DNA from: Azoarcus sp. PA01
GTDB taxonomy: Bacteria > Pseudomonadota > Gammaproteobacteria > Burkholderiales > Rhodocyclaceae
Assembly: GCA_001274695.2 (NCBI GenBank)
Contig: LARU01000002.1
Span: 1,240,001-1,304,000, forward strand
Direction of reading: 5' to 3'
Length of the DNA stretch: 64,000 bases
The translations under genes and the position numbers were made by a program. Shown here one piece after another: positions 56,195 through 64,000 of this stretch. Numbering within the stretch: the first letter of the stretch is position 1; every line of letters begins with the position of its first letter. The notes beneath the pieces were generated by a model that was given only the letters and a program-made list of their open reading frames with translations, was not told the DNA's origin and did not search any database.

Positions 56195-57474
56195 CACACC
56201 GCCTCCACGAGCATCGCGCCGCCCTGTCCGCCGCCGACGCACAGGCTCGCGATGCCGCGCGAGAGATTGTCGCGGCGCAGCCGCTGCACGAGATGCAGCA
56301 CGATGCGCGCGCCGCTCGCCCCGACCGGATGGCCAATCGCGATCGCGCCGCCATCGACGTTCAGCCGCTCCTCGTCGAGGCGGCCGAGCGGCGCGTCGAG
56401 GCCGAGCTCGTCGCGGCAATAGTCGGCGTCGTCCCACGCGCGCACACAGGCGATGACCTGCGCGGCGAACGCTTCGTTGATCTCCCACGCATCGACGTCG
56501 TTCAGGCCGAGGCCGTGGCGCGCGAGCAGCGGTGTCGCGGCATGTACCGGGCCGAGTCCCATCTGCGCCGGATCGAGCGCCGCCCATTCGCAATCGACGA
56601 GGCGTGCGACCGGCGTCAAGCCGCGGCGCTGCACCGTCTCTTCGGACGCGAGGATCAGCCACGCCGCGCCATCGGTGATCTGCGAACTGTTGCCGGCGGT
56701 GACGCGGCCGTACTTGCGGTCGAAAAAAGGCTTGAGCTTCGCCAGCTTGTCGACCGACGAATCCCGCCGCACGCCGTCGTCGTCCTGGTACAGCGTCCCA
56801 TCGCGATCGATCAGCGGCACGATCTCGTCGAGATGCCCGGCATCCTGCGCCGCGGCGACGCGACGGTGGCTGCGCACCGCGTATTCGTCCATCGCGGCGC
56901 GCGAAATGCCGAAGCGGTGCGCGAGGTTCTCGGCGGTCTGCCCCATCAGCTGGCCGACCACCGGATCGGTCAGGCCTTTCATGATGCCGATCACCGGCGC
57001 GAGATCGGCCGGGCGGAAGCTGTGCAGCGCCGCCGCTTTCTGCCCGATCGTCTTCGCCGCGTACCAGCTTGACAGCCAGCGCACCATCGCGTCGGAAAAC
57101 AGCAGCGGCGCGCGCGACAGCGCATCGACGCCGCCGGCGAGCACGAGGCCCGAGCGGCCGGTGCGAATGTTCATCATCGCCGAATCCAGCGCCTGCAGGC
57201 CGGACGCGCAGTTGCGCATCACCGTCCAGCCCGGCACCCGGTGGCCGCAGCCCATCCGCAGCGCGACGACGCGGCCGATATTGACTTCGTCCGGCGACGG
57301 GCTCGCGCAGCCGAGGATCACTTCGTCGAGCTCGTCGGGCGCGAACGGCTGGCGCATGAGCAGCGCCGCACCGGCGGCGGTCGCGAGGTCTGACGCGGCG
57401 AACGGTCCGGGGCCGTTCCGCGCTTTGAGGAACGGCGTGCGCGCACCGTCGATGATGTAGATGGCGGAGTTCAT
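56194..57474 (-). CDS. Acetyl-CoA acetyltransferase (FadI-like thiolase)
   Basis: Thiolase of 426 residues; nucleophile Cys89 in VMRNCASGLQALD, His in GGAIAIGHPVGASGA, second Cys in ASLCVGGGQGGA. AGGVDALSRAPLLF and NEAFAAQVIACVRAW are family-typical. It starts inside the fadE-like stop (ATGA at 57471-57474) and overlaps the next gene by one base, so dehydrogenase, thiolase and hydratase are tightly coupled. Confidence 0.95.
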   Translation of the reverse strand: MNSAIYIIDGARTPFLKARNGPGPFAASDLATAAGAALLMRQPFAPDELDEVILGCASPSPDEVNIGRVVALRMGCGHRVPGWTVMRNCASGLQALDSAMMNIRTGRSGLVLAGGVDALSRAPLLFSDAMVRWLSSWYAAKTIGQKAAALHSFRPADLAPVIGIMKGLTDPVVGQLMGQTAENLAHRFGISRAAMDEYAVRSHRRVAAAQDAGHLDEIVPLIDRDGTLYQDDDGVRRDSSVDKLAKLKPFFDRKYGRVTAGNSSQITDGAAWLILASEETVQRRGLTPVARLVDCEWAALDPAQMGLGPVHAATPLLARHGLGLNDVDAWEINEAFAAQVIACVRAWDDADYCRDELGLDAPLGRLDEERLNVDGGAIAIGHPVGASGARIVLHLVQRLRRDNLSRGIASLCVGGGQGGAMLVEAV

Positions 57475-59993
57475 GCGCGCAGCGGCTCCTCGGGCGAGCG
57501 CACGCCGCGGGTCCGCGAATCGCTCGGCCCGACTTCGGCGAGCGCTTCGCGCAGGCCAAAGTCGTACGGGAAATCGTCGACGCGGATGACCTTGTCGCGC
57601 AGCAGGTTGCGCCGCTCGACGAGCGCGAATTCGGCGTCGCTGATGACGCCGGCTTCGAGCGCGTGGCGCCAGATCGCATCGACGCCGCCGCCGACGAGCA
57701 GGCCCGGGTCGAAGCGCCCCTGGCGGCGCGCCTCTTTCAGCTTCGCCTCGACCGGCTCGGCTGCGATCGTCGCGGCGAGCGCCGCTTCGAGCGCGGCCGC
57801 GGGCTCGTCGAGGTCGTCCGGCAGATACACGTCGGCGGTCAGCCGGTCGCGCGTCGGCGACGGCTCGAGCAAGAGCTTCGCGACTTCGTGGCCGAGCGCG
57901 TCGGACGGCACGACGTAGGGCCGCCCGAGCGGGAACACGACGAGCCGGCGCAGCACCGCCGCGACGACGCGGTTCGGGAAGTTCGCGATGACGCCTTCGA
58001 ACGCATTCTGCGCGCGGAACATGCAATCCCAGATCGCCCAGTGCATCAGCGGCGCATCCGCCGCCTGACGCCCTTCGGCTTCGAAGCGGCGCAGCACTGC
58101 CGACGCGAGATACATCAGCGACAGGATGTCGCCGAGCCGCGCGGAGAGCTTTTCCTTGCGCTTCAGCGCGCCGCCCATCGTCCCCATCGAGATGTCCGCG
58201 AGGAATGCGAACGCTGCCGAGAAGCGCGTCAGCTGCTGGTAGTAACGGCGCGTCTCGGGCGCGACCTCATTTGCGTCACCTCGCGGCACGGCGACGAAAT
58301 GCGAACCGGTGAGACCCATCACCAGCGCCCGCACTGCGGACGACAGCGTGTAGCCGACATGCCCCCAGAACGCGCGGTCGAACGCGGCGAGGTCGCCTTT
58401 CTGCGCCGCGTGCATCTCGTCGAGCACGTAAGGATGGCAGCGGACCGCGCCCTGGCCGAACAGGATCAGGCTGCGCGTCAGGATGTTCGCGCCTTCGACG
58501 GTGATGCCGATCGGGATCTGCTGGTAGGCACGACCGAGGAAGTTCTGCGGTCCGAGGCAGATGCCTTTGCCGCCGATGACGTCCATGCCGTCATTGACCG
58601 TCTGGCGCGCGCGCTCGGTGACGTGGTACTTGACGATCGCGGACACCACCGACGGCTTCTCGCCGAGATCGATCGCGCCGGCCGTCATGATCCGCGCCGC
58701 ATCCGACAGATAGGTGTTCGCGCCGATGCGCGTCAGCGCCTCCTCGACGCCTTCGAAGCGACCGATCGCGGTCTTGAACTGGTGGCGCACGCGGGCATAC
58801 GCGCCGACCGCGCGCGCGGTCATTTTCTGCATGCCGGTGTTCGAGCCCGGCAGCGAGATCGAGCGCCCCGCCGCGAGGCACTCCATCAGCATCCGCCAGC
58901 CCTGGCCCGCCATCTGCGGGCCGCCAATGATGAAATCGAGCGGCATGAACACGTCGCGCCCGCGCACCGGCCCGTTCATCCACACCGCGTTGAGCGGCAG
59001 GTGGCGTCGGCCGATGTCTACACCCGGGTGGTCGGCCGGCACGAGCGCGCAGGTGATGCCGAGATCCGCGTCGGCGCCGAGCAGGCCGTCCGGGTCGTAC
59101 AGGCGGAACGCGAGCCCAAACACGGTGCACACCGGCGCGAGCGTGATGTAGCGCTTGTCGAACGTCACGCGCATGCCGAGCACTTCACGTCCCTGCCACA
59201 GGCCTGTGCACACGACGCCGGAATCGGGGATCGACGCCGCGTCCGAGCCGGCCCACGGGCTCGTCAGCGCGAACGCCGGGATGTCGACGCCGGCTGCGAG
59301 CCGCGGCAGGTAATGCGCTTTCTGCTCCGGCGTGCCGTAATGCAGCAGCAGTTCGGCCGGCCCGAGCGAGTTCGGCACCATCACCGTGACCGCCGGCGCC
59401 GACGAGCGCGTCGACAGCTTCGTGATGACCTGAGAATGGGCGAACGCCGAGAAGCCTTTCCCGCCGTATTCCTTAGGGATGATCATGCCGAGAAAGCCGC
59501 GCTCCCGGATGTAGCGCCACACCTCGGGCGACAGGTCCTGGCGCTGCGTCGCCACCCAGTCGTCGGTGAGCCGGCACAGCTCGCTCGTCTCGTTGTCGAG
59601 GAAAGCGCGCTCCTCGGCGGTCAGCGTCGGCCACGGATACGCGAGCAGCTTCGCCCAGTCCGGCCGGCCGGCGAACAGTTCGCCTTCCCACCATACGCTG
59701 CCGGCTTCGAGCGCGTCCTTCTCGGTCTGCGACATCGACGGCAGCGCGGCGCGGAACGCGCGGAAGATGCGCGCGGTGACGAGCTCCCGGCGCAGCGGCC
59801 GGATCAGGAACAGGCCGATCGGGAGGCTGTACAGGACAAGAGCGACGATCGTCGCATTCGGCGACCAGCCCAGCGCCGCCGCGAACAGCACGAGCCACAG
59901 AAAGCCGATCGCCGCCCAGACGGGAAACGCGGCGCGCCGGTACGCAAGCGCGCCGGCAATCGGCACGAGCAATACGATGAGCAACCAGGCCAT
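57471..59993 (-). CDS. fadE: Acyl-CoA dehydrogenase, FadE type
   Basis: First oxidation step of beta-oxidation. It has 840 residues, the long membrane-associated FadE form. Two N-terminal membrane helices (AWLLIVLLVPIAGALAY and WAAIGFLWLVLFAAALGW) precede the acyl-CoA dehydrogenase fold: GFLGMIIPKEYGGKGFSAFAHS, PNSLGPAELLLHYGTPEQKAHYLPRLA, SPWAGSDAAS and DVIGGKGICLGPQNFLGRAYQQIPIGITVEGANI. A DUF1974-type C-terminal region completes it. GAGGAGG precedes the ATG at 59993. Heads the operon fadE - thiolase - hydratase/dehydrogenase - thioesterase. Confidence 0.96.
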   Translation of the reverse strand: MAWLLIVLLVPIAGALAYRRAAFPVWAAIGFLWLVLFAAALGWSPNATIVALVLYSLPIGLFLIRPLRRELVTARIFRAFRAALPSMSQTEKDALEAGSVWWEGELFAGRPDWAKLLAYPWPTLTAEERAFLDNETSELCRLTDDWVATQRQDLSPEVWRYIRERGFLGMIIPKEYGGKGFSAFAHSQVITKLSTRSSAPAVTVMVPNSLGPAELLLHYGTPEQKAHYLPRLAAGVDIPAFALTSPWAGSDAASIPDSGVVCTGLWQGREVLGMRVTFDKRYITLAPVCTVFGLAFRLYDPDGLLGADADLGITCALVPADHPGVDIGRRHLPLNAVWMNGPVRGRDVFMPLDFIIGGPQMAGQGWRMLMECLAAGRSISLPGSNTGMQKMTARAVGAYARVRHQFKTAIGRFEGVEEALTRIGANTYLSDAARIMTAGAIDLGEKPSVVSAIVKYHVTERARQTVNDGMDVIGGKGICLGPQNFLGRAYQQIPIGITVEGANILTRSLILFGQGAVRCHPYVLDEMHAAQKGDLAAFDRAFWGHVGYTLSSAVRALVMGLTGSHFVAVPRGDANEVAPETRRYYQQLTRFSAAFAFLADISMGTMGGALKRKEKLSARLGDILSLMYLASAVLRRFEAEGRQAADAPLMHWAIWDCMFRAQNAFEGVIANFPNRVVAAVLRRLVVFPLGRPYVVPSDALGHEVAKLLLEPSPTRDRLTADVYLPDDLDEPAAALEAALAATIAAEPVEAKLKEARRQGRFDPGLLVGGGVDAIWRHALEAGVISDAEFALVERRNLLRDKVIRVDDFPYDFGLREALAEVGPSDSRTRGVRSPEEPLRA

Positions 59994-60234
59994 GTCGCCT
60001 CCTCGATTACGCCGCCCCGCTCGCGGCCTTCCCGCGTCTCCCGAGCAATCCCGTCGGACCGCGAGCGAACTTCGCCGGTTTGCACCGGGCAAGTCCTCTG
60101 AAGTGTGAGCGCATGGCCGGACCGGGGCAAGTCGGGCGACACGTGCGGGGCGGTCCGATGCGCTCCGGAATCATGAATGGCTGCTGAATGCGTTCTTCAG
60201 TCGCCGTTCAGGCGGCGTCATCGAAAATCGCCTC

Positions 60235-60253
60235 ATGGTCGAGATCCGACCAT
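60235..60253. promoter_or_regulatory. Dyad in front of the periplasmic protein gene
   Basis: ATGGTCG and CGACCAT form a perfect 7-bp inverted repeat with a 5-bp spacer, 27 bp before the ATG at 60281. It could be an operator or a hairpin in the mRNA leader. Confidence 0.35.
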
Positions 60254-60280
60254 CAATGAACCACGCCGGGAGACAATCAT

Positions 60281-60796
60281 ATGGCACGCACGAGACTTCA
60301 TCTTTCCGCCTTTGCGATCGCGGCCGGGCTGGCGATTTTCGGGTCGATTCCCGCGTCGTCGGCCGCCGAAACCGCGACGGGCAGCGCGACCATCACTGTG
60401 CTGCAAGCCGGGCAAGGCAAGGCGAGCGCGATCGACGCAGACAGAATGGCGACCGACCCGGCACTGCGGCAGGGAATGACGACGATCCGAAAGATCGTCG
60501 AACCGTATATCCCGCTGATTCGAGCCGGGAAATTCGGTGACGGACATTACAACGCCGTCGGCACTGCGGTGACGCAGCAGATCGAATACATTGTCGGCAA
60601 TTGCAAGCTCGCTCCGGAAGCGGACCGCGTGTTGCACGAACTCCTCGTCCAATTGCAGGATGGCGCAGAGCGATTCGGCGGCAAGACGGCGGGGGCCGCG
60701 CGAGGTGAAGGCGTCACGCCGATTGTCAGCGCATTGAATGATTACGGCCGCTATTTCGACCATCCGAGTTGGCAGCCGGTGGGCGAGATTCAATAA
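60281..60796 (+). CDS. Periplasmic protein of unknown function
   Basis: A 171-residue exported protein. The signal peptide MARTRLHLSAFAIAAGLAIF ends near SSAAE. The mature part is helical, with ALRQGMTTIRKIVEPYIPLI, GHYNAVGTAVTQQIEYIVGNCKL, LHELLVQLQDGAERF and VSALNDYGRYFDHPSWQPV; it has one Cys. A ribosome site GGGAGAC precedes the ATG, and a terminator (60807-60837) follows, so it is a single-gene unit. I do not recognise the family with confidence. Confidence 0.78.
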   Translation: MARTRLHLSAFAIAAGLAIFGSIPASSAAETATGSATITVLQAGQGKASAIDADRMATDPALRQGMTTIRKIVEPYIPLIRAGKFGDGHYNAVGTAVTQQIEYIVGNCKLAPEADRVLHELLVQLQDGAERFGGKTAGAARGEGVTPIVSALNDYGRYFDHPSWQPVGEIQ

Positions 60797-60806
60797 CGGG
60801 CCGAAG

Positions 60807-60837
60807 GCCGGAGCCCGAATCGGCTCCGGCAATTTCT
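60807..60837 (+). terminator. Terminator of the periplasmic protein gene
   Basis: GCCGGAGCC and GGCTCCGGC form a perfect 9-bp stem with a 6-nt loop, followed by AATTTCT. It lies 11 bp past the stop at 60796. Confidence 0.75.
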
Positions 60838-60903
60838 ACGGGCGCAAAGCTGCGGTTTGACTGCGGGGTTCGCCGCCCCCAGAATCGAAGCCTCTTCACA
60901 GAA

Positions 60904-61551
60904 ATGCCCCTGAACATGCTGTCCTTCGACGTGCTGCTGGCCTTCCTTGCGATTTCCGCTGCAGTCACCGTCGCGCCCGGGCCGGACAACCTGATGGTGC
61001 TCGGCCAGAGCCTCGCGCGCGGGCGCATCGCCGGCTTCGGCATCGCGGTCGGCTGCGCGCTCGGCTGCTTCACGCATACGCTGTGGGCGACACTCGGCGT
61101 CAGCGCCTTGCTGCTCGCGTCGCCGAACGCGTTCTTCGCGCTCAAGCTCGCCGGCGCGGCGTATCTGTTCTGGCTCGGCGTGCAGGCGCTCAGGAGCGGC
61201 GGCATCGCGGCGGCCGAACGCGGCCAAGCGGTGGCGCTGCCGTGGCGCCGCTATGTCGCGCGAGGCTTCATCGCGAACGCCGTGAATCCGAAAGTCGCGC
61301 TGTTCTTCCTCGCGTTCCTGCCGCAGTTCGCGCGCCCCGAAGCCGGCGCTGCGTCGGCGCAGATGCTGGTGCTCGGCGCGGTGTTCGCGGCGCAGACGGT
61401 CGTCGTGTTCGGCGCGATCGCGTTCGCCGCCGGCAGCATCGGCCGCCTGCTCGCGCGCCGGCCGCGCCTCGGACCGTGGCTCGACCGCGTCACCGGCATG
61501 ATTTTCATCGGGCTCGCCGCGAACCTGCTGCTCGGCGGACGACGGGGGTGA
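60904..61551 (+). CDS. LysE/RhtB family amino-acid exporter
   Basis: Inner-membrane exporter of 215 residues with about six helices. The family signature VAPGPDNLMVLGQSLARGRIAGFGIAVG is in the first third; LAGAAYLFWLGVQALRSG and NAVNPKVALFFLAFLPQF follow. The substrate cannot be told; relatives export homoserine, threonine or other amino acids. Starts at 60904 (MPLNMLSFD) or 60916. 29 bp before the ABC transporter gene. Confidence 0.92.
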   Translation: MPLNMLSFDVLLAFLAISAAVTVAPGPDNLMVLGQSLARGRIAGFGIAVGCALGCFTHTLWATLGVSALLLASPNAFFALKLAGAAYLFWLGVQALRSGGIAAAERGQAVALPWRRYVARGFIANAVNPKVALFFLAFLPQFARPEAGAASAQMLVLGAVFAAQTVVVFGAIAFAAGSIGRLLARRPRLGPWLDRVTGMIFIGLAANLLLGGRRG

Positions 61552-61568
61552 GGCCGCGGCGCGTGCAG

Positions 61569-61574
61569 TAGAAT
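61569..61574 (+). promoter_or_regulatory. TAGAAT -10 element immediately before the ABC transporter start
   Basis: TAGAAT ends 6 bp before the ATG at 61581, so transcription would begin at or next to the start codon. No ribosome-binding site is visible. This would give a leaderless mRNA. Confidence 0.4.
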
Positions 61575-61580
61575 CGCGCC

Positions 61581-63395
61581 ATGAGACGCGCGCCCGCCAC
61601 CGCCCTGCCCGGCCCCGAGCCGACCCACCGCCACGACTGGCAGACCCTCAAGAGCCTCGTCCCGTACATCTGGGCCTACAAGGGCCGGGTGGTGTTCGCG
61701 CTGTCGTGCCTGATCGCGGCGAAAGGCGCGAACGTCACCGTCCCGATCATCTTCAAGCACCTTGTCGACACGCTGTCGCTGACGACCGAGCAGGCGTTCA
61801 TCGTCGTGCCGGCGGCGCTGCTGCTCGCGTACGGCGCGCTGCGCTTTTCGACGTCGCTGTTCACCGAGCTGCGCGAGCTGGTGTTCGCGCGCGTCACGCA
61901 GGAAGCGGTGCGCGAAATCGCGCTGCGCGTGTTTCGCCACCTGCACGCGCTGTCGCTGCGCTTCCACCTCGAACGCCAGACCGGCGGGCTGACGCGCGAC
62001 ATCGAGCGCGGCACGCGCTCGATCGGCTCGCTGATCAGCTACACGCTGTATTCGATCCTGCCGACGCTGATCGAGATCGGCCTCGTGATCGGCATCCTGC
62101 TCGCGCAGTACGACGCGGTGTTCGCGATCATCACGTTCACGACGCTCGTGATCTACATCACGTTCACGGTGAAAGTCACGAACTGGCGCACGGCCTTGCG
62201 CCGGCACGCGAACGAGCTCGATTCCGCGGCCAGCGCGCAAGCGATCGACAGCCTGCTGAACTTCGAAACGGTCAAATACTTCAACAACGAGGAGTTCGAA
62301 GCGCGCCGTTACGACGAGCAGATGAAGAAGTGGGCGAACGCGCAGGTCAAGAACCAGTTCTCGCTGTCGGCGCTGAACGTCGGCCAGGCCGCGATCATCG
62401 CGGTCGCGGTGACGCTGATGATGTGGCAGGCGGCGGTGCGCGTCGCCAGCGGCGCGATGACGATCGGCGACATCGTGCTGGTCAACGCCTTCCTGATCCA
62501 GCTGTACATCCCGCTGAACTTCCTCGGCGTCATCTACCGCGAGCTGCGCCAGTCGCTGACCGACATCGAGCGCATGTTCGGGCTGATGCACGAGCACCGC
62601 GAGATCGCCGACGCGCCCGACGCGCGGATGCTGCCACCGGGGCCGGCGACGGTGCGCTTCGAGAACGTCAGCTTCGCGTACGACCCGAAGCGCGCGATCC
62701 TGCACGGCGTTGACTTCGAAATTCCGGCCGGGCGCACGCTCGCGGTCGTCGGCCATTCGGGGTCGGGCAAATCGACGCTCGCGCGTCTGCTGTATCGCTT
62801 CTACGACGTGCAGGGCGGCGCGATCCGCGTCAATGGCCACGACCTGCGTCAGCTCACGCAGGCGAGCCTGCGCGCGGCGATCGGCATCGTGCCGCAGGAC
62901 ACGGTGCTGTTCAACGACACGCTGTTCTACAACATCCAGTACGGCCGCCCGCTCGCCGCGCGCGAGGAGGTCGAAGCCGCGGCGCGCGCGGCCCAGCTCA
63001 CCGACTTCATCGCGCGGCTGCCGGACGGCTTCGAGACGCGCGTCGGTGAACGCGGCCTGAAGCTCTCCGGCGGCGAGAAGCAGCGCGTCGCAATCGCGCG
63101 CGCGCTGCTGAAGAACCCGGCGATCCTGATTTTCGATGAAGCGACGTCCGCGCTCGACTCGAAGACCGAGAAAGCGATCCAGGCGCAGATCGAGCTCGCC
63201 GCCGAAGGCCGCACCGCGCTCGTCATCGCGCACCGCCTGTCGACGGTGATGAACGCGGACGAGATCATCGTCCTCGACCAGGGCCGCATCGTCGAACGCG
63301 GCACGCACGCCGCGCTGCTCGCGCGCGATGGCGACTACGCGCGGATGTGGGCGCTGCAGCAGCAGGAAGGCGAGGAAGCGGCGAACGCGGCATGA
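61581..63395 (+). CDS. Atm1/HMT1-type ABC transporter (permease-ATPase fusion)
   Basis: Half-transporter of 604 residues that works as a dimer. Six membrane helices (about 30-325) contain the Atm1-type glutathione-site segments TGGLTRDIERGTRSIG and LLNFETVKYFNNEEFE. The ATPase has Walker A GHSGSGKST (391-399), the signature LSGGEKQRVAIARA, Walker B AILIFDEATSALDS and the H-loop IAHRLSTV. Bacterial relatives export glutathione-linked metals or persulfides and help Fe-S or metal homeostasis. No ribosome site precedes the ATG; a TAGAAT sits 6 bp upstream. Different from MsbA by the Atm1-specific segments. Confidence 0.95.
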   Translation: MRRAPATALPGPEPTHRHDWQTLKSLVPYIWAYKGRVVFALSCLIAAKGANVTVPIIFKHLVDTLSLTTEQAFIVVPAALLLAYGALRFSTSLFTELRELVFARVTQEAVREIALRVFRHLHALSLRFHLERQTGGLTRDIERGTRSIGSLISYTLYSILPTLIEIGLVIGILLAQYDAVFAIITFTTLVIYITFTVKVTNWRTALRRHANELDSAASAQAIDSLLNFETVKYFNNEEFEARRYDEQMKKWANAQVKNQFSLSALNVGQAAIIAVAVTLMMWQAAVRVASGAMTIGDIVLVNAFLIQLYIPLNFLGVIYRELRQSLTDIERMFGLMHEHREIADAPDARMLPPGPATVRFENVSFAYDPKRAILHGVDFEIPAGRTLAVVGHSGSGKSTLARLLYRFYDVQGGAIRVNGHDLRQLTQASLRAAIGIVPQDTVLFNDTLFYNIQYGRPLAAREEVEAAARAAQLTDFIARLPDGFETRVGERGLKLSGGEKQRVAIARALLKNPAILIFDEATSALDSKTEKAIQAQIELAAEGRTALVIAHRLSTVMNADEIIVLDQGRIVERGTHAALLARDGDYARMWALQQQEGEEAANAA

Positions 63396-63482
63396 CTGCG
63401 CGATTGCAGGGACTTGACTGCGCCGGTGCATTCGCCTTGATCGCAACGCCACTGCCTCGAGAAAGTGCCTGAGCGCGAAGTG

Positions 63483-63512
63483 TCAATTGAGCTAGCATGA
63501 AGTCTCAAGTGA
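63483..63512. promoter_or_regulatory. Paired operator-like repeats upstream of the antitoxin gene
   Basis: TCAATTGA (63483-63490, perfect palindrome) and TCAAGTGA (63505-63512, one change) are spaced 22 bp start to start, two helical turns, just before the antitoxin ATG at 63528. TAGCAT at 63493-63498 between them could be the -10. This is the arrangement expected for autoregulation by an Xre-type antitoxin. Confidence 0.45.
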
Positions 63513-63527
63513 ACAGTGGGGCGGACG

Positions 63528-64000
63528 ATGGCTGAGACGACCGAGAAGGAAGGCAAGGTACGCAAGCTCCCGGCGAGTGTAGAGACTCCCGCTGTCCGTA
63601 GGCCGAGTCGCACGTCGGCTGCGGAGAAATGGATCGACAAGCGCAACGCGTATCTTCGAAGCTCGTTTCAGCTGCGGATCGCGGAGATCAACCGTGGAGC
63701 GAGCGCACGCGACCTGGTCGGCGCCGCCGAGGTCTTGCAAGTGCCGCGCGAGCGACTCTACGACCTCGTTGGCCTCTCCGCTTCGACCGCAAAACGCAAA
63801 GTCGCCAAGAACGAGAAACTCAACCCTCACGTGACAGAGCGACTCATGCAGATCGGCGAGGTCGAAAAGCTTGCCGAGGACGTCTTCGGCGACCGGGATC
63901 GGGCGAGCGAGTGGTTGAAAACGAGCAACATGAGCCTCGGCAACGTCCCGCCGCTCTCGATGCTTGGCACCGAGATCGGGCGCCGTGAGGTCTCACGGAT
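63528..64000 (+). CDS. Antitoxin Xre/MbcA/ParS family, 3' end outside window
   Basis: At least 157 residues, open at the right edge. A charged N-terminal arm (MAETTEKEGKVRKLPASVET) is followed by an Xre-like helical domain (LQVPRERLYDLVGLSASTAKRKVAKNEKLNPHVTERLMQI). The toxin-binding domain comes last (EDVFGDRDRASEWLKTSNMSLGNVPPLSMLGTEIGRREVSR). The last stretch matches MbcA/ParS antitoxins, whose usual partner is a RES-domain NAD-degrading toxin encoded directly downstream. That gene would lie outside this window. Codon use (CTT, CGA, GTA, AGT) is unlike the GC-ending codons of its neighbours, a sign of recent transfer. The gene should end within a few codons of the edge. Confidence 0.9.
   Translation, partial: MAETTEKEGKVRKLPASVETPAVRRPSRTSAAEKWIDKRNAYLRSSFQLRIAEINRGASARDLVGAAEVLQVPRERLYDLVGLSASTAKRKVAKNEKLNPHVTERLMQIGEVEKLAEDVFGDRDRASEWLKTSNMSLGNVPPLSMLGTEIGRREVSR

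Noticed and set aside
54152..57679. 1175-codon frame suggesting a thiolase-hydratase-dehydrogenase fusion
   Set aside because: The upstream 495 codons are the thiolase gene read in a wrong frame. The real hydratase/dehydrogenase starts at 56194, sharing one base with the thiolase stop.

Overview
The window is 64 kb of high-GC DNA with densely packed genes, many joined by ATGA, GTGA or TGATG overlaps. Gene content and order (pilMNOPQ-aroKB-dgt, gltBD, ubiCA, rfbBACD, two fatty-acid beta-oxidation clusters) and the style of the proteins point to a betaproteobacterium of the Rhodocyclales, most like Aromatoleum, Azoarcus or Thauera. This assignment is by recognition only; no search was run. I saw no rRNA, tRNA, CRISPR array or intact insertion sequence.

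Layout. 1-5.3 kb: an mlaA lipoprotein gene cut by the left edge, a secreted PRC-barrel protein, and glmU-glmS for UDP-GlcNAc synthesis. 5.4-8.1 kb: a MaoC-phosphotransacetylase fusion and ackA, reading the other way. 8.1-14.8 kb: gltBD glutamate synthase, with a 128-bp block triplicated at the gltD 3' end and an intrinsic terminator inside the apparent gltB leader. 14.8-22.6 kb: pilMNOPQ-aroK-aroB-dgt on the minus strand. 22.7-26.9 kb: mrcA, cyaY, lptM and lysA. 27.3-30.7 kb: rfbBACD for dTDP-L-rhamnose. 30.8-41.5 kb: dacB, ubiD, pyrF, ubiC-ubiA, recG, ridA and several small membrane or secreted proteins.

41.5-47.7 kb is looser, accessory-looking DNA: a pirin, a DUF1835-type protein, an FAD-linked oxidase, a flavodoxin-like protein and a small membrane protein. 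They are separated by non-coding stretches with inverted repeats and degenerate repeat fragments. A perfect 16-bp inverted repeat (43995-44010 and 46721-46736) brackets the oxidase and flavodoxin genes.

47.7-60.0 kb is a fatty-acid degradation region: FadL porin, FadE-type dehydrogenase, two thiolases, one monofunctional crotonase, a thioesterase and two large hydratase/dehydrogenase enzymes with opposite domain orders. The right end holds a periplasmic protein of unknown role, a LysE-family exporter, an Atm1-type ABC transporter that may be made from a leaderless mRNA, and the start of an Xre/MbcA/ParS antitoxin gene whose codon use differs from its neighbours.

Most of the window is housekeeping: envelope building (glm, mrcA, dacB, rfb, lpt, mla), nitrogen and acetate metabolism, quinone synthesis and type IV pili. 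The most testable new observations are the gltB leader, the gltD triplication, the dyad cluster upstream of mlaA, the missing recG start codon, the repeat-flanked accessory segment and the antitoxin operator repeats.
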